NCBI GenBank assembly: GCA_023653785.1
Contig: JAMKCH010014223.1
Coordinates: 1-64,000, forward strand
DNA from: Ophioderma brevispina
Lineage: Eukaryota > Echinodermata > Ophiuroidea > Amphilepidida > Ophiodermatidae
Reading direction: 5' to 3'
DNA length: 64,000 nt
The stretch's first letter is position 1. Every line of letters begins with the position of its first letter. Of this stretch, positions 10,827 through 21,600 are shown piece by piece. The notes under the pieces are model-generated. The model saw only the letters and a program-made list of their open reading frames with translations. It was not told the origin of the DNA and did no database searches. Position numbers and translations under genes: made by a program.

Positions 10827-11010
10827 AGGTGAAAAGGGCAGCGATTAGTCCTCCGGGCTCACAGCCGGGAACAATGGTGAACAATAGGGCAAAAAAAATT
10901 TTTTTCAGTTTGACTCTTCACGCAACATTAGTTGCCCGCTTTATTCGCGTTATCGTCTATGAGCCCCGTACTGTGGCTTCCCGCCGGGACTATATTCGCT
11001 TCACCCGGTT
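10827..11010 (+). mobile_element. MITE family C, copy A
   Basis: Family C is about 185 bp with ends near CCGGTGTGGCAGGAGAT and, at the other side, ATCTCCTTTTACACCGG. Internal blocks are GTCCTCCGGGCTCACAG, AACAATAGGGCAA, CTCTTCACGCAACATTAG and GCTTTATTCCGTTGTCGTC. This copy keeps them in order but has a poly(A)/poly(T) run in the middle and worn ends. No reading frame. Confidence 0.82.
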
Positions 11011-11182
11011 TATATTCGTGTCTCATGTGAAAAGTCAATGGTCGAATACCGCTGTTCGTCAAAGTATTCCAAGTAATATTAAAAGTACTAATCGACCAGA
11101 TAATCCTAAATATATTAATCCGTAAGCGTTTTGACAATACCACCAGACGGATTCAGTTACCACCTCATAAAATCAATGATTG

Positions 11183-11367
11183 CCGGTGTGGCAGGAGATC
11201 TAGTCACTTCGGTGCTCCCAAGCTGGGAACAATGCTTAACAATAGGGCAAATCGATTAAGTTAACTCCTTCCCGCCACATTATTTTCACATCATCACGCT
11301 TTATTCCGTTGTCGTCTATGCGCCCCGGACTAGATACCTGCCTTGACGTATGATTATTTCACACCGT
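11183..11367 (+). mobile_element. MITE family C, copy B
   Basis: Starts CCGGTGTGGCAGGAGAT, the cleanest left end in the cluster, and ends TTTCACACCGTTGG. It contains AACAATAGGGCAAATCGATT and GCTTTATTCCGTTGTCGTC. It abuts copy C within a few bases. No clear target duplication. Confidence 0.87.
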
Positions 11368-11535
11368 TGGGCAGGGATATATTGTCCTCCGGGCTCACAG
11401 TCCTCGAACAAGGTGAACAATAGGGCAATCGATTCAGTTGACCTCTTCACGCACATTAGTTTTCAACGCTTTATTCCGTTTGTCGTCTATGGAGCACGAC
11501 TATGATACCTGCCGACTATGATTACTTTCAACCGG
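11368..11535 (+). mobile_element. MITE family C, copy C
   Basis: Same block order as copies A and B. It joins copy D, which is inverted, at about 11533, so C and D together form an imperfect palindrome of roughly 320 bases. Confidence 0.85.
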
Positions 11536-11690
11536 CGTGAAAGCAGATAATAGTCCGGCGGGAGCCATAGTCCGGGAGCTCCGTAGACGACAACGGAATA
11601 AAGCGTGACACTAATGTTGCGTTAAGAGTCCAACTGAAATCGATTGCCCTATTGTTCACCATGATTCACGCCCGGACTATGATTACGGCC
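11533..11690 (-). mobile_element. MITE family C, copy D, inverted
   Basis: The reverse complement reads GATTGCCCTATTGTTCACC backwards relative to copy C, followed by the GTAGACGACAACGGAATAAA block in inverted order. The inverted junction with copy C suggests insertion of one copy into or next to another, or a fold-back replication product. Confidence 0.83.
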
Positions 11691-11825
11691 GCCGATAATT
11701 ACGGTCTACACAACTACCACACACCGTTCCAAACTCGCAATTTAGTTTCAACTCGGCATGTCAAAGTATTTTCGACGTCTAATATTCGACTTTCTGAATA
11801 AGGGAGGAAACAGTCGAAACTGAAG

Positions 11826-11955
11826 AGTCCCCCATGAGACCTTGTAGACGAGGGCTATTTTGCAATACAATAGAGAACACAATATCCAGAGCGGGACACT
11901 CAGTCACATGGTCACTGTATTTAATGGCATCGGTCCTAAACCACTTTAATAGATC
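11826..11955 (-). repeat. Short dispersed repeat family S2, copy 2, partial
   Basis: Reverse complement carries GTGACTGAGTGTCCCGC, ATTGTGTTCTCTATTG and AGCCCTCGTCTACAAGGTC, matching copies at 9195 and 60791 in the same order. Shorter and more diverged. The 62-codon frame across it (11779-11967, -) is incidental. Confidence 0.68.
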
Positions 11956-12109
11956 GTCCATCATCAAGTTTTCGACACAGACATTACGTTGTCACAAGTG
12001 TCACGACCTTTGAATGGAAAATGACCATATCTCTTGCCACGCGGGGATTCCCCCGCTCTACGACGGGAATGCTACAATTTTGTCTTGATTAAAAATTAAT
12101 ATTTTTACA

Positions 12110-12260
12110 ACCGCTCAAGTGGGGTGACCTCCGATCAACAACCCTCTTCCCCCGCCTTACTTCAATATCCAATTTAGATTATGGTATCAGACAGAATTTT
12201 CATTTCAACACCGAAAGTAAGGCCCAGGAAATGTTTCCTTTTGATGGTATAAAACTAATC
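12110..12260 (+). repeat. Dispersed repeat, copy 2 (copy 1 at 8000)
   Basis: Shares GGTGACCTCCGATCAAC, an AGATTATGGTATCAG segment, AGTAAGGCCCAGGAAATG and TTTTGATGGTAT with 8025-8165. It leads directly into the 320-bp duplication. Confidence 0.7.
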
Positions 12261-12835
12261 AAAGGCCTTTCCGCAAATATTTTCTTGTTCTTTGTTACTC
12301 ATTTGTTTTTCGGGATATGTTCTTCCCGAAACTATAGCGAAAATCGTTTAATTGGTCAATGATGGATGTCAGCGTCTCGCTTAAAAATAGTTCCTAGAAT
12401 ACGATTTATTGGAACTGATCATAACCATTCAATTATTGGGTTTTGGTAACCGATTCAAAACAAAGCGATACCGGGGCGAACAGCCAGGACCCTAATGCAT
12501 GCTTACACTAGCCTTTTATCAAGGCTTTGATTTATTTAATTTGTGTGAGTCCGCCCCTCTCTTGACCGCTCAAAGTTCAGTCGTATAAAAGCCTTTTCGC
12601 GCAAATATTTCCCTTTTCTTTTGTTTTAACGCATTGTTTTTTCGGATATTTCTTCCGAAAATATAGCGATCGTTGATTGGTCAATGAATGTCATCGTTTC
12701 GCATAAAAAGTTTCTAGAATAAGTTTATTGGAACTGATCACTAACCAGTCAATTATTGGGTTTTGGGTAACCGCTTCAAAACAAAGCGATAAACCGGGAC
12801 CGGGCGAATACAGGCCCAGGAATCACCTGATGCAG
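12240..12835 (+). repeat. Tandem duplication, about 320-bp period
   Basis: Two head-to-tail copies (about 12240-12510 and 12585-12835). Anchors TTGGTCAATGA and AATTATTGGGTTTTGG recur 320-326 bases apart, as does CAAAACAAAGCGATA. Differences are mostly one-base indels. No coding frame is conserved between the copies. Confidence 0.88.
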
Positions 12836-12842
12836 GCTGCCA

Positions 12843-13830
12843 GGCTAGCTGGGAATGTAAAATGGCGAACACTTTTGCTGCTGTTAAAACGGCACGGTGA
12901 AAATCATGGGTGGATATTTACCTGCATTCGTTTTTGTCAGTGTCACTGCTGTAGACTGTAAGGAATCCGGTGTAAGGATTATTAGAGCTTGCTAACGTAC
13001 GGTCCTGTTTGAGTATGACTATCATGAGAGTATTTGAAGCTACTGCCTACTGTACTGATGTTATTCGCTTACTATAATGTGGAATTTTACAGTCATTGTA
13101 GTGAACGGATTCGTATTTACACGTAGTTTCATTGCATCGTTCAGCCATGTGTCGGCCGAAAGTTTAAGCCTTAAATTGTGCATGTAATAGGTGCCTGTCA
13201 AGACATTGTAAGTTCCCGAGGTAAGTTCCTGTCTAGACTAGGATGTGCGTTTCCCCTAAATTCTCGGCGTGAACTTGTTTACTGATTCATTCTGGCTTTG
13301 AATTTTGGATGCTTTCGCCACACGGTCACATTTGCGTGCATGTTGAGACGCGGTCAGATCATCATGTCAATTTAATGTTCAAATCACTTTGTCTGTGATG
13401 GCAATTTTTGACGGGTCACTGCATTAGTACAAATATTTTATACAATGACTGACGTATGCCCTAGTCTAGTCTCATATTCCGTGTGTTTGTGCAGGGGAGG
13501 TGTGAATAACTTTTACTAGCCTTTATTGGGGACTTATTTCTGCAGAGGAGCTGGGCTAAAACTAGCCCATCTGCCATCTCACCTACCGTACGGACTCACT
13601 CGTACTCGCAGAGCTTCGTCAAGAACTTTCGTCGATTTTTGTTGAATCGTATGCTAATTAAGCCGTTCAAAAATCGATATGGTTTTTTTTGACGGGCGAC
13701 GTCATCGATATTGGTAAGTATCTGAAAACGTTATCAATGAAATTGGGCGGTTGGATTACGATGACTGCATAATACTTGATTGACACATTTATGATTGCAC
13801 GGAAATACCAATTTGCGCCAAGACGCCTCG
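12843..13830 (+). repeat. Tandem duplication of about 1 kb, copy 1
   Basis: From GCTAGCTGGGAATGTAAAA to AAATACCAATTTGCGCCAAGACGCCT. The second copy is at 14022-15015, offset by about 1180-1187 bases. Long blocks match with single-base indels scattered throughout. No frame survives in both copies, so a coding role is not supported. Confidence 0.93.
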
Positions 13831-14020
13831 CTCCGCTTGGCCTCGTGCCTTCGGCGCGTTCGACAACGCCTTCGGCGCGATCGCGGGTGGTGGATAAAAA
13901 AAAGAGCGAGGCGTCTCGCTCCGCTCGGCCTCACGCATTCGGCCGTTCGACACTCGCCTTCGGCGCGTTCGCTGTTGGTGGATAAAAATGCGAGGGGGGC
14001 GTTTTGACAAAGACTAGCTT
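13826..14020. repeat. GC-rich twofold repeat between the 1-kb duplications
   Basis: Two units of about 80-85 bases, each with GCCTCGCTCCGCT, a TTCGGC-rich stretch, CGCCTTCGGCGCG and GGTGGATAAAAA. Its GC content is far above the surroundings. Overlapping open frames on both strands arise from GC richness. No partner of this insert follows the second 1-kb copy. Confidence 0.88.
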
Positions 14021-14021
14021 T

Positions 14022-15015
14022 CAGCTAGCTGGGAATGTAAAAATGGCGGAACACTTTGCTGACTGTTGAAAACGGCACGTGAAAATCATGGTGGAATAAC
14101 ATGCATCGTTTTGTCAGTGTCACTTGTAGACTGTAGGATCCCGGTGTTCATGGTGTAGGATTATTCTAGCTCGCTACACGCTACGGTACTGTGCTTGAAT
14201 ATGATTATAATGAGGGTATTTGAAGCTACGGCACGTGTACTGATGTGATTCGCTACTATAATGTTCTGATTTACAGTCATGTACGTGAACGGATTTGTAT
14301 TTATTTTACCACGTGTTTCATTGCATCGTTAGCAATGGGTTCGGCCGAAAGTGTAGCCTTAATTGTGCAGTAATAGGGGTGCCTGTCAAGACATGGTAAG
14401 TTCCGAGGTAAAGTTCATGTCTAGACTATGATGTGCGTGTCCCCTAATTCTCGGCGTGAATTTGTGAACTGGACTTCAGTTCTGGCTTGAATTTTGGGAT
14501 GTTCGCCACACGGCACATTTGCGGGGCATGGTGATACGCGGGTCAGGATTCATCCCATTGTCAATTTAAGTTCAAATCACTGTTAGTCTGTGAGTAGGCA
14601 ATTTTGACTGGTCACTGTAGTACAAATATTCGATAAAATGACTGCCCGTATGCCTTAGTCTAGTCTCATATTCAGTGTGGTTGTGCAGGGGAGGGGGAAT
14701 AACTTTTACTAGCCTTTACTGGGGACTTTATTTCTGCAGAGACTGGGCTACAACGGCCCATCTGCCCTGCATCTTCACCATACCGTAGGACTCACTCGCA
14801 CTCGCACTGTCAAGAACTTCGTCGATTTTTGCTTTGAATGTATGAATTAGGGCGTCAAAAAAATCGATATTGGTAATTTTGAAGGGCGACGTCATCGATA
14901 TTGGCAAGTCTGAAAAACGTTGTCCTCTATGGAATTGGGCGGTGCTTACGATGAGACTACTTTGATTGACCATTATGCTTGCACTGGGGAAATACCAATT
15001 GCGCAAAGGACGCCT
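14022..15015 (+). repeat. Tandem duplication of about 1 kb, copy 2
   Basis: Homologous throughout to 12843-13830. A 115-codon frame here (14728-15075, -) is broken in copy 1 and extends past the repeat, so it is probably chance. After 15015 the copies no longer match. Confidence 0.93.
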
Positions 15016-15704
15016 AGTAATAAACAGAAATGTCTGCAAATGTCGGTGGAACCACACACTGTCCTGTGCGGCCAAATTTAGTCTACCATTTTTTCTTCTA
15101 CTATTCCAAACAGCTGGACCGATTTAACCTCAACATTTGGTAATCAGGTGTTTAGGCTACAATGAGGGAAACAAAACATTTGAAAAATCGGACCATGATA
15201 GGGGTCACCCACACTTAAAACTATATGAGAGTGTTTCCATGGATCGTTATTTAATGCATAAAACAAGTTTCCTTACCTAGGGGGGGGTTTGGGTTTGTAC
15301 TCTGGAAACTTAACTTTGGGTTTGGGGTGGGGTTTTTTTAATTATTCATTAATTAATAAAAGTCCAATTTTTTACATTATCTTAGTTATGTATTTCATTA
15401 TGAGTGGATTCTATTACGTTAACTTTTTTAAAGTTGTATATAAGTGGCCGTGTGTAGGCTTCATCTTCGCTAGTTCTCAGCACTTTTTTTAAATGGTGAC
15501 TTATTAAGAGTAAATGAACATGATGGTATGAAAGAGAGTTTCTTGTGTGTAGCAACTTCTTTGAACAAGGGATCAATTTGCATTTATATGAGTCTCACAA
15601 CTTGCTACATGTACATCTTTCGGTGATCAAATATACTCGAATGCATACTCTAAGAGAACGTCATTCTTGTGACGTTACTTCATACATGTGCCATAGGCTT
15701 AGGA
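15016..15704. other. Non-coding stretch
   Basis: T-rich sequence with a G run near 15281. No supported gene or repeat. Confidence 0.55.
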
Positions 15705-15717
15705 ATCGGGGGCCTTG

Positions 15718-15915
15718 GGGATGGGTACCCCCAATAATTTTGGTGGGGAGCTCGAATACTTTTGAGCTTCCCCCAATAATCTTACACTTTTTATCAAAAC
15801 ATCAAATTCCAAACGTTCTTTCTTCTCCTTTCCTCCCCTCCCCACCCTTCCCCTCGGCACTCCGCGCCTCCATCCTCACCAACTTCCATGTGGCCGCCTC
15901 CCCAATCCTGAAAAT
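15718..15915. repeat. Short hairpin and pyrimidine tract
   Basis: CCCCCAATAATTTTGGTGGGGAGCTC with a following GAGCTTCCCCCAATAA forms a small inverted pair around 15745-15775. From about 15805 to 15875 the strand is almost all C and T (TTCTTCTCCTTTCCTCCCC type), a candidate for unusual DNA structure. A similar tract is at 25255-25430. The 145-codon frame through it (15545-15982) is rich in Pro and Ser, as pyrimidine tracts give. Confidence 0.6.
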
Positions 15916-15989
15916 CTTTCTAAATCTAAGATGTATACCATTGCGAGCTATTCCAAACTCTATTCCAAATAACAATATTTAATTATGAT

Positions 15990-16560
15990 ATACACAATAA
16001 GCCTGTAACAAAAATACACTACAACCTGAGAGCAAAATAATAAAGCTCCGGGACAGAAAATTACTCTATATGCCCATACTAATAGCTTTGGTGGTGGTTT
16101 GCAGTGCTATTGTGGTCTGAGCTCAATCAAGCATCGCCATACTTTGGTTATGACTGAGCTTAGCGGAGCACTCCGAGCATTTTTTTATACAACTCGTGCA
16201 GGTAATGTGACACTGGAATTGGCAGCCAGATACCTTTAGTTACAAGCGGAAACTGGATTGGGCAAGTTTCTTTTTCATCAGATGAATAAGAGGTTGCAGA
16301 AGGTACCTTGCTGGATTGGGCAGTTTTGTTTTCATCAGATGAGTAAACAAATTACATGCCACCAGTCCTGTTGGTATTCTAAATTCCAGGGGCCGCTTCC
16401 TTGCTCAATTTGTATCAATGGGTCTTGAGTGAAAATGTAGTATCTCTAGGAAGGTAGTAGATGGCCCTGCAGTAACTCGGACATGCGATGTGTTATTCAT
16501 CTTTTATGCTGCTTATTCTCATTGGAAATATTGTTGACTTTAGAGTAGAACAGAAGACCA
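15990..16560. other. Non-coding, with a short twofold tandem repeat
   Basis: CTGGATTGGGCAAGTTTC..TTTTCATCAGATGAATAAG near 16252-16292 recurs as CTGGATTGGGCAGTTTTG..TTTCATCAGATGAGTAAAC at 16312-16350, a period of about 60 bases. Nothing else is supported. Confidence 0.6.
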
Positions 16561-16561
16561 T

Positions 16562-16785
16562 ACGTGTACCTGATTGGAGTAAGTCTTTTTTTGGTAGACG
16601 GTTCATATAGAAATCTCATTGATGCAATATGAGGTATTCCAATTGATTCCGCCATGCGCTGTTGACGTGTTGCAGTACAGTAGTGATTGACGGAATGAAT
16701 GGCCATACCTCATTTGCAATTCAATGGGACTTCTATATGAAACGTCTAACCTTTTTTTAGTTAGTCAGAATAACCTAAGGTTAGC
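16562..16785. repeat. Foldback repeat, 65-80-bp arms
   Basis: Left arm contains AAGTCTTTTTTTGGTAGACG, CATATAGAAATCTCATTGA and TATGAGGTA (to about 16638). The right arm (about 16706-16785) is the inverted version, with TACCTCATTTGCAATTCAAT, TTCTATATGAAACGTCTAACC and an AAAAAAA/TTTTTTT pair at its end. A MITE-like hairpin with a 65-base loop. The 69-codon frame on the minus strand is a by-product. Confidence 0.78.
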
Positions 16786-16989
16786 ATGCTCGGGATCTCA
16801 ACGAGTAGATTTTTTCGATTACTGAAAGTGGAGAAAGAACGGGCTTATCATGTATATGGCCGTCTCTCTTTTGAAACCCTTTCAATCTGCGCAGCCTGGG
16901 CACTCTCATAGTAATAACATTAGTTGATAACAATAGTAGTATAGAATCATAAATGCTACAAATGTGTTGTTTTTGTTTGTATTTATTCG

Positions 16990-17330
16990 GCGTTGTCGTG
17001 GTCAGTTAGTTGCTTTGTTTTCGTGACATTTTCGCTTTTTTGGCCCCATCCTTTTGCCGTTTTCTTTGGGTATTTCCGTTATCACTTCTCTATTCACTCG
17101 ATTGCCTTTGTCTTTGATAATTACACTTGTTTTCCAATGAAACACCTTCTTTGTCTTTGCTTTATAGATTGTTATTCTCATGGATTCAAGATCCTAGACG
17201 AACGCGTCTTTACATTTAATATGATTTTTTGCCGTGCGTCGTTTGGTTGTGTTGTTTTCATGGCTTATGTGGCTATTCTTTTTCAACCAATTCCTATGTC
17301 AATTGTCTTCTTGTTTTGCATCACGGGACC
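16990..17330 (-). pseudogene. Lysine-rich tail after retroelement RNase H relic
   Basis: Read on the minus strand, this stretch follows the RNase H relic and has many Lys codons in broken frames (motifs such as KENGKRMGPKKRK near 17040-17090). The same order, RNase H then Lys-rich DNA, occurs at 39620-40860, which supports shared descent. The 169-codon plus-strand frame (16993-17502) is rich in Phe, Cys and Leu and is the antisense of this relic, not a membrane-protein gene. Confidence 0.5.
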
Positions 17331-17835
17331 TAATCCTTTGTTCTTGCGTTTTCCCGCTCTCAAGAGAATCAGCAAATCCTTGGAATACCTCAGGGATTGG
17401 TATTGGATGTATATCAGCTTATGGAGGCTTAATCTCTGGACAATTTGCCCGCGAGAATGCGATCGCTATAGTGTTTTTGTAGCGAGGGATGTAGAATATT
17501 GATGATTGAAACTCATGTTGAACATTTTCCCCTTCAAGTTTTGCGCAAGCCTTATGCAAGGACGTATTTGCAGGCGGTTGATATGAGTTACTGTAATTTT
17601 CCCATGAATCTGCTACTGACAGGAATGTCAGTGGAGAAGAAATGAATTTTTTGATGGTTCCATCAGGACCCCTAATCTAGCGGGCTACAAAATAGGGAAA
17701 AACTCCAACCACTCGGTCCTTACTTTTGGCATGTTCATGAATGAATTAGGCCACCGATAGAAAAACCATTTTCCAGTCCAAATAGCACCTGCGCCGATAG
17801 TTCCAGAATGGCGTCGGTATTATTAAAACATCTTG
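17331..17835 (-). pseudogene. Decayed retroelement RNase H domain, copy R1 (DIRS-like)
   Basis: The minus strand holds RNase H pieces in shifted frames. A GAGAIWTGKWFFYRWP segment lies near 17750-17800, a FFPI block follows, HFFSTDIPVSS near 17600-17640 stands where TDNxxV is expected, and QHEFQSSIFYIPRYKNTIA followed by FSR near 17440-17520 stands where HxxIPGxxNxxADxLSR is usual. Copies R2 and R3 share the order and DNA similarity. RNase H degrades RNA of the RNA-DNA hybrid in reverse transcription. The EFFPI and WP pattern fits DIRS-type (tyrosine-recombinase) elements better than Ty3 types, by my recollection of these families. Broken by frameshifts and stops, so inactive. Confidence 0.72.
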
Positions 17836-18842
17836 GGTTGAAGCCATTGTGCTCTGTTTCTTCTCTGAATTCAAATTGGCTGTGGATTTGTGCTCGCACT
17901 TTCACACAAAACTGAAATACAATCAAACACAAAGGCATGTCAAAAACCACTTCAAATTCAACACCTTAGCAATGATTTACTCAATAGCGTCTATTACAAC
18001 ATCAAAAACGTATTTTATATTTACAAAATAGGGTTATCCTAACACATCTTGAATGCATGTGATACAAATGAAAACAAACCTATAAGAATAGAACTAGTAA
18101 TGTATTTAAAGTTGCATTGAGGAGCGTGAAGGAACCGTAAACATTTTGTTGGGCAATTGAACGGATATTGTGCTGTTTCTTTCCATTTGTCAACTTCATC
18201 AAGGGCCTCTACCTCAATACTCAAAATCGTCCCTGCAGGCAGCTATTTAAAGTTCATAATGTGCTCATCTAAGACAAAATATGTCGTCCTGGAGACATCA
18301 AATGGGCAATGCCGTAGAACGCACAACTTCGGAATGGTGTCCTAACAAGGTTGGAGATTGTTTCGCAGTGACTCCTACGGAAAGGATTAAGTCACTTGGA
18401 TAGCTGGTAATCTCTTTGAGGCCTTAGAATCAGTGTTGCAGAAAGACCGTATCACTCAACACTGTAAGTCAATTCTTCCACCGATGGCACTTGAAACTTA
18501 GCAAAACCAAGACCGTCAGCCCCTGTTTTCCACCTTGCAAATCGAGGCGCAAAAAGAGCGGAACTTAACATCACTTCTGGATTGGAAATTGTTCACACTA
18601 CCCAACACGAATTAACCTTGTGTCACAATGGGAAACGCAGCCTTACTTTAATCAAACACAAAAGCAATATTAGCACATTTTTTTGTGGAAGGGCGCCCAA
18701 TTTTCAAAAATTTGGAGATTTTACACGGTGCATTGTAACTGGTAGTAAACTATACCTGTGAAAAATTTGTTGGGTTTTTTTTTTTTAAGCTCAAATGTAT
18801 ATGTGGTCAACAAACGAAGGAATTTTGGTACTAGAATAATCT
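17836..18842. other. Stretch upstream of the RNase H relic, unassigned
   Basis: If the retroelement ran on the minus strand, its reverse transcriptase should lie here. I looked for YxDD-like and other RT motifs in the minus frames and found none. It may be unrelated or too decayed. Small frames at 18039-18224 and 18157-18345 overlap antisense. Confidence 0.45.
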
Positions 18843-18866
18843 ATTAATCGGGGATCCCCGATTAAT
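18843..18866. repeat. Perfect 24-bp palindrome
   Basis: Half-site ATTAATCGGGGA followed by its exact reverse complement, centred on GATC. A self-complementary 24-mer without mismatch is very unlikely by chance in diverged sequence. It could be a cruciform site, a dimer-binding site or the centre of a lost inverted repeat. Flanks beyond 24 bases do not pair. Confidence 0.97.
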
Positions 18867-21393
18867 TAATTCAACGCTGCTGGAAATGGCCTTCCAATGT
18901 GAAATAGCGGGAAATAGCGCCATGTATGTGTTACGCTAATCCATTAGTGGTTTTATTAGTTCCGGCAAGTCAAGTTTAGAGGTTATTTTCTCGAGGTGGG
19001 GTGGCACTATTTTCACCATGACGGACATAAACGCAAGCATTTCCAGCTCTGCACCCCCGCCCCTTAAGTCCAATCGGGATCCCAATTCTAATTACAAAAT
19101 CGATTTTTTGTGATAAATACGCATTTTTTAGCAATTTCGTTCGCAGGTATAGTTCCAGACAATTACCAAACGTAACTGTCAAAAATATCAAATTGTTGAA
19201 AATGGGGCGTCTTCAAAAAAATGTGCCATATTGCCTGTAAAACGGATGGGGTTGAATCTTTGGACACTTTACATACACCAACCGTTGCTTTGGCATACTA
19301 AACTGCTGAATACGCTGCAACAGTATGGCATGTCATTCTAAATGAGACTTGGTAGTGGGACTACCTTTTGGGACCGCCTTGTTAGAAATATCTTCCCAAT
19401 TTGGTCTGCATAACTCCTGCAAATTTAGGGGAACCTTCAGACGAGCCAAGCTTCGCCAAGAAGTGTGATGAACCTGACCAACCCCCTGACAACACTTGAA
19501 CCCCTGACAACACCCTTTTGAGGATCAGCGAATTCCACCGAATCACTTGGCTACCCATTCCATGATTCGCAGTATCCCATCGATCAACCTGGATCAATGA
19601 CAGATGGTCTGAGCCAATGGTCATTCCTCTACCTTGAACCTAACGAGCCTGGGAACTAGCAGACATTTGTTATAACACATGTGATATTCGAGTACAAAGT
19701 TTTGAGTGATTAATATGTGGAACCGGACTGACAGACTGAAACGTGATTCTTAAGTGCCGCAAAGGTTTTGTCTTAAGGAGGGGGGGGGGGTCAAGACAAA
19801 GATTACACAGGGGTCGATTTTTTAAAGTGATTGAGTCATGTTGAAAAGTCTACCAGTTATTTGTCTACCCATATAAGGAAAAGGATTTATCGTTTGTACT
19901 AGTACGACTTAAAGTCTGAGTAATAGGTTAAAAACAGCAACATCAATAAAAAGGGTCATTTTCAGTTGTACAGGGGTCAATTTTAAAGGTGCTCTTGACC
20001 ATGATTGGATTAATAAAAAAATGGTTGCACATGGTCGGTGGAGCTCATAAGATTAAATTAGGAATAGTTTTGGACTGTTCTTTACAAATATCCCTAGTTA
20101 CCAATGTAGGGGGCCCAAAGGTCGGCGCGTCCATGGCATTCAAGGGGCTTGACCTTGGTTTCCCCCTACTTTGGTAAGTTAACATTTTAGATACTAAAGT
20201 AAGCACAGTCAATTTTTAAGTCCTTCCTGTGTAGAGATTTTTGGACAGTCAACATTAAAATAAATCGTTTGTTCTTTATAACTCATATTATTGGTTACAT
20301 GGCTCACCAGAAACAGTTATACCAACATTTTGCCACAATTTATTGTCCAATATTTTATTTATTATTATTTATATTATTGGAATAAACACTTTTACAACAG
20401 TGGCACTCGGCCAAGAGGCGTGCATCCTAAGGACAATTACAAACATTTACAACACAATGTAACAACAAACAAATTTAAGATACCAAGATAGGTTTTCCCG
20501 GCCCATTCGCACTTTTATCAATCAAAAAAATAATTGCCATCAATTTCGCACGCGTTTATGGCTTATCGGTCTGAATCCTAAGTACAATTTCGTACTATAA
20601 GCACTCTATTCCATTTTTTCGTCAATACAATTTCGTTGTACGCATAACCGTGAGCTGATGGTATAATGCAAGTTCGTCTTTATGCTTTAAATTTCGGCCA
20701 TTTCGCATTATTTCGAAAAATCATCAACCTTTATTACTTACGTAAACAAGAACGGTGCCAAGCAATGTAGGGGTGATTTTCAGTTTCGTGGATGACTATT
20801 CTAATTGGCGATTATGCACTCAATTACGTTACGTTATAGATCTACAATTAAGTTTACGTTTTAAAGACCTACAATGACAACATCAGTAAACTATCTATTT
20901 TGGTCATGTAAAAAATGTCATAACCAAATTCCATATCTTTCAGGACACACATATCATTATAGGCCTATATTTTAGACAAATGTAATATAGTCATGTACAG
21001 TATATATCAATAATGTTTCGGCTTGGCCAGTAGAGCTTTTTGCTTTGTTTACTTTCAAAACGTCCACTTCCGATCTCAAAAGTTCCACGGTTGCGCATGC
21101 GCTATGCGTTTGCTACTAGGTTAATGTCAGATAATGTATAACATTGTAAATATGTTTGTATTTTGTCCTAATATTCGACTCAAAGGATGCGCGCCGGACC
21201 CATCTCCCCTCTGCACGCGCTGCGACGGACGCATCGCGCGCGGTTCTTATGCGCCATTCGTTGTGTTCTGAGCCGACGATTCCGACATAATAACAATAGT
21301 CATTGGAAGTTGATGATTGCGACCAGCAGAGGACTGGTCTGACATGAAATGCAGTAACTAGATGTACTACTAATTTGACTACTGCTTGATTCT
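18867..21393. other. Non-coding stretch, no feature recognised
   Basis: Includes a G run near 19780 and a short direct repeat CCCCTGACAACAC at about 19485 and 19501. Scattered frames of 60-80 codons show no domain. No RNA gene or transposon end was recognised. Confidence 0.55.
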
Positions 21394-21414
21394 TTATATA
21401 TATATATAGAATAT

Positions 21415-21445
<31 letters not shown>

Positions 21446-21600
21446 TATATATATAATATATATATATAGGAAATATAATCTATATATATATATATTATAT
21501 ATAATATAATATATATTATATATTCGAGGGGCCACAAATTTCTCACGATAATAATATATATATATTATATATTATTTATATATATATAATATATATTTCA
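21394..21600. repeat. AT satellite of TA and ATATTATA runs
   Basis: Almost pure TA-type DNA, broken by a short unique piece (about 21523-21556, with GAGGGGCCAC). The 139-codon minus frame across it is all Tyr and Ile and is an artefact of the repeat. Confidence 0.95.

Noticed and set aside
16993..17502. Longest open frame, 169 codons, plus strand, looks hydrophobic
   Set aside because: It is the antisense of the RNase H relic and its lysine-rich tail; Phe/Leu/Cys richness follows from antisense Lys and Glu codons.
21116..21535. 139-codon Tyr/Ile frame
   Set aside because: A translation of the TA satellite.
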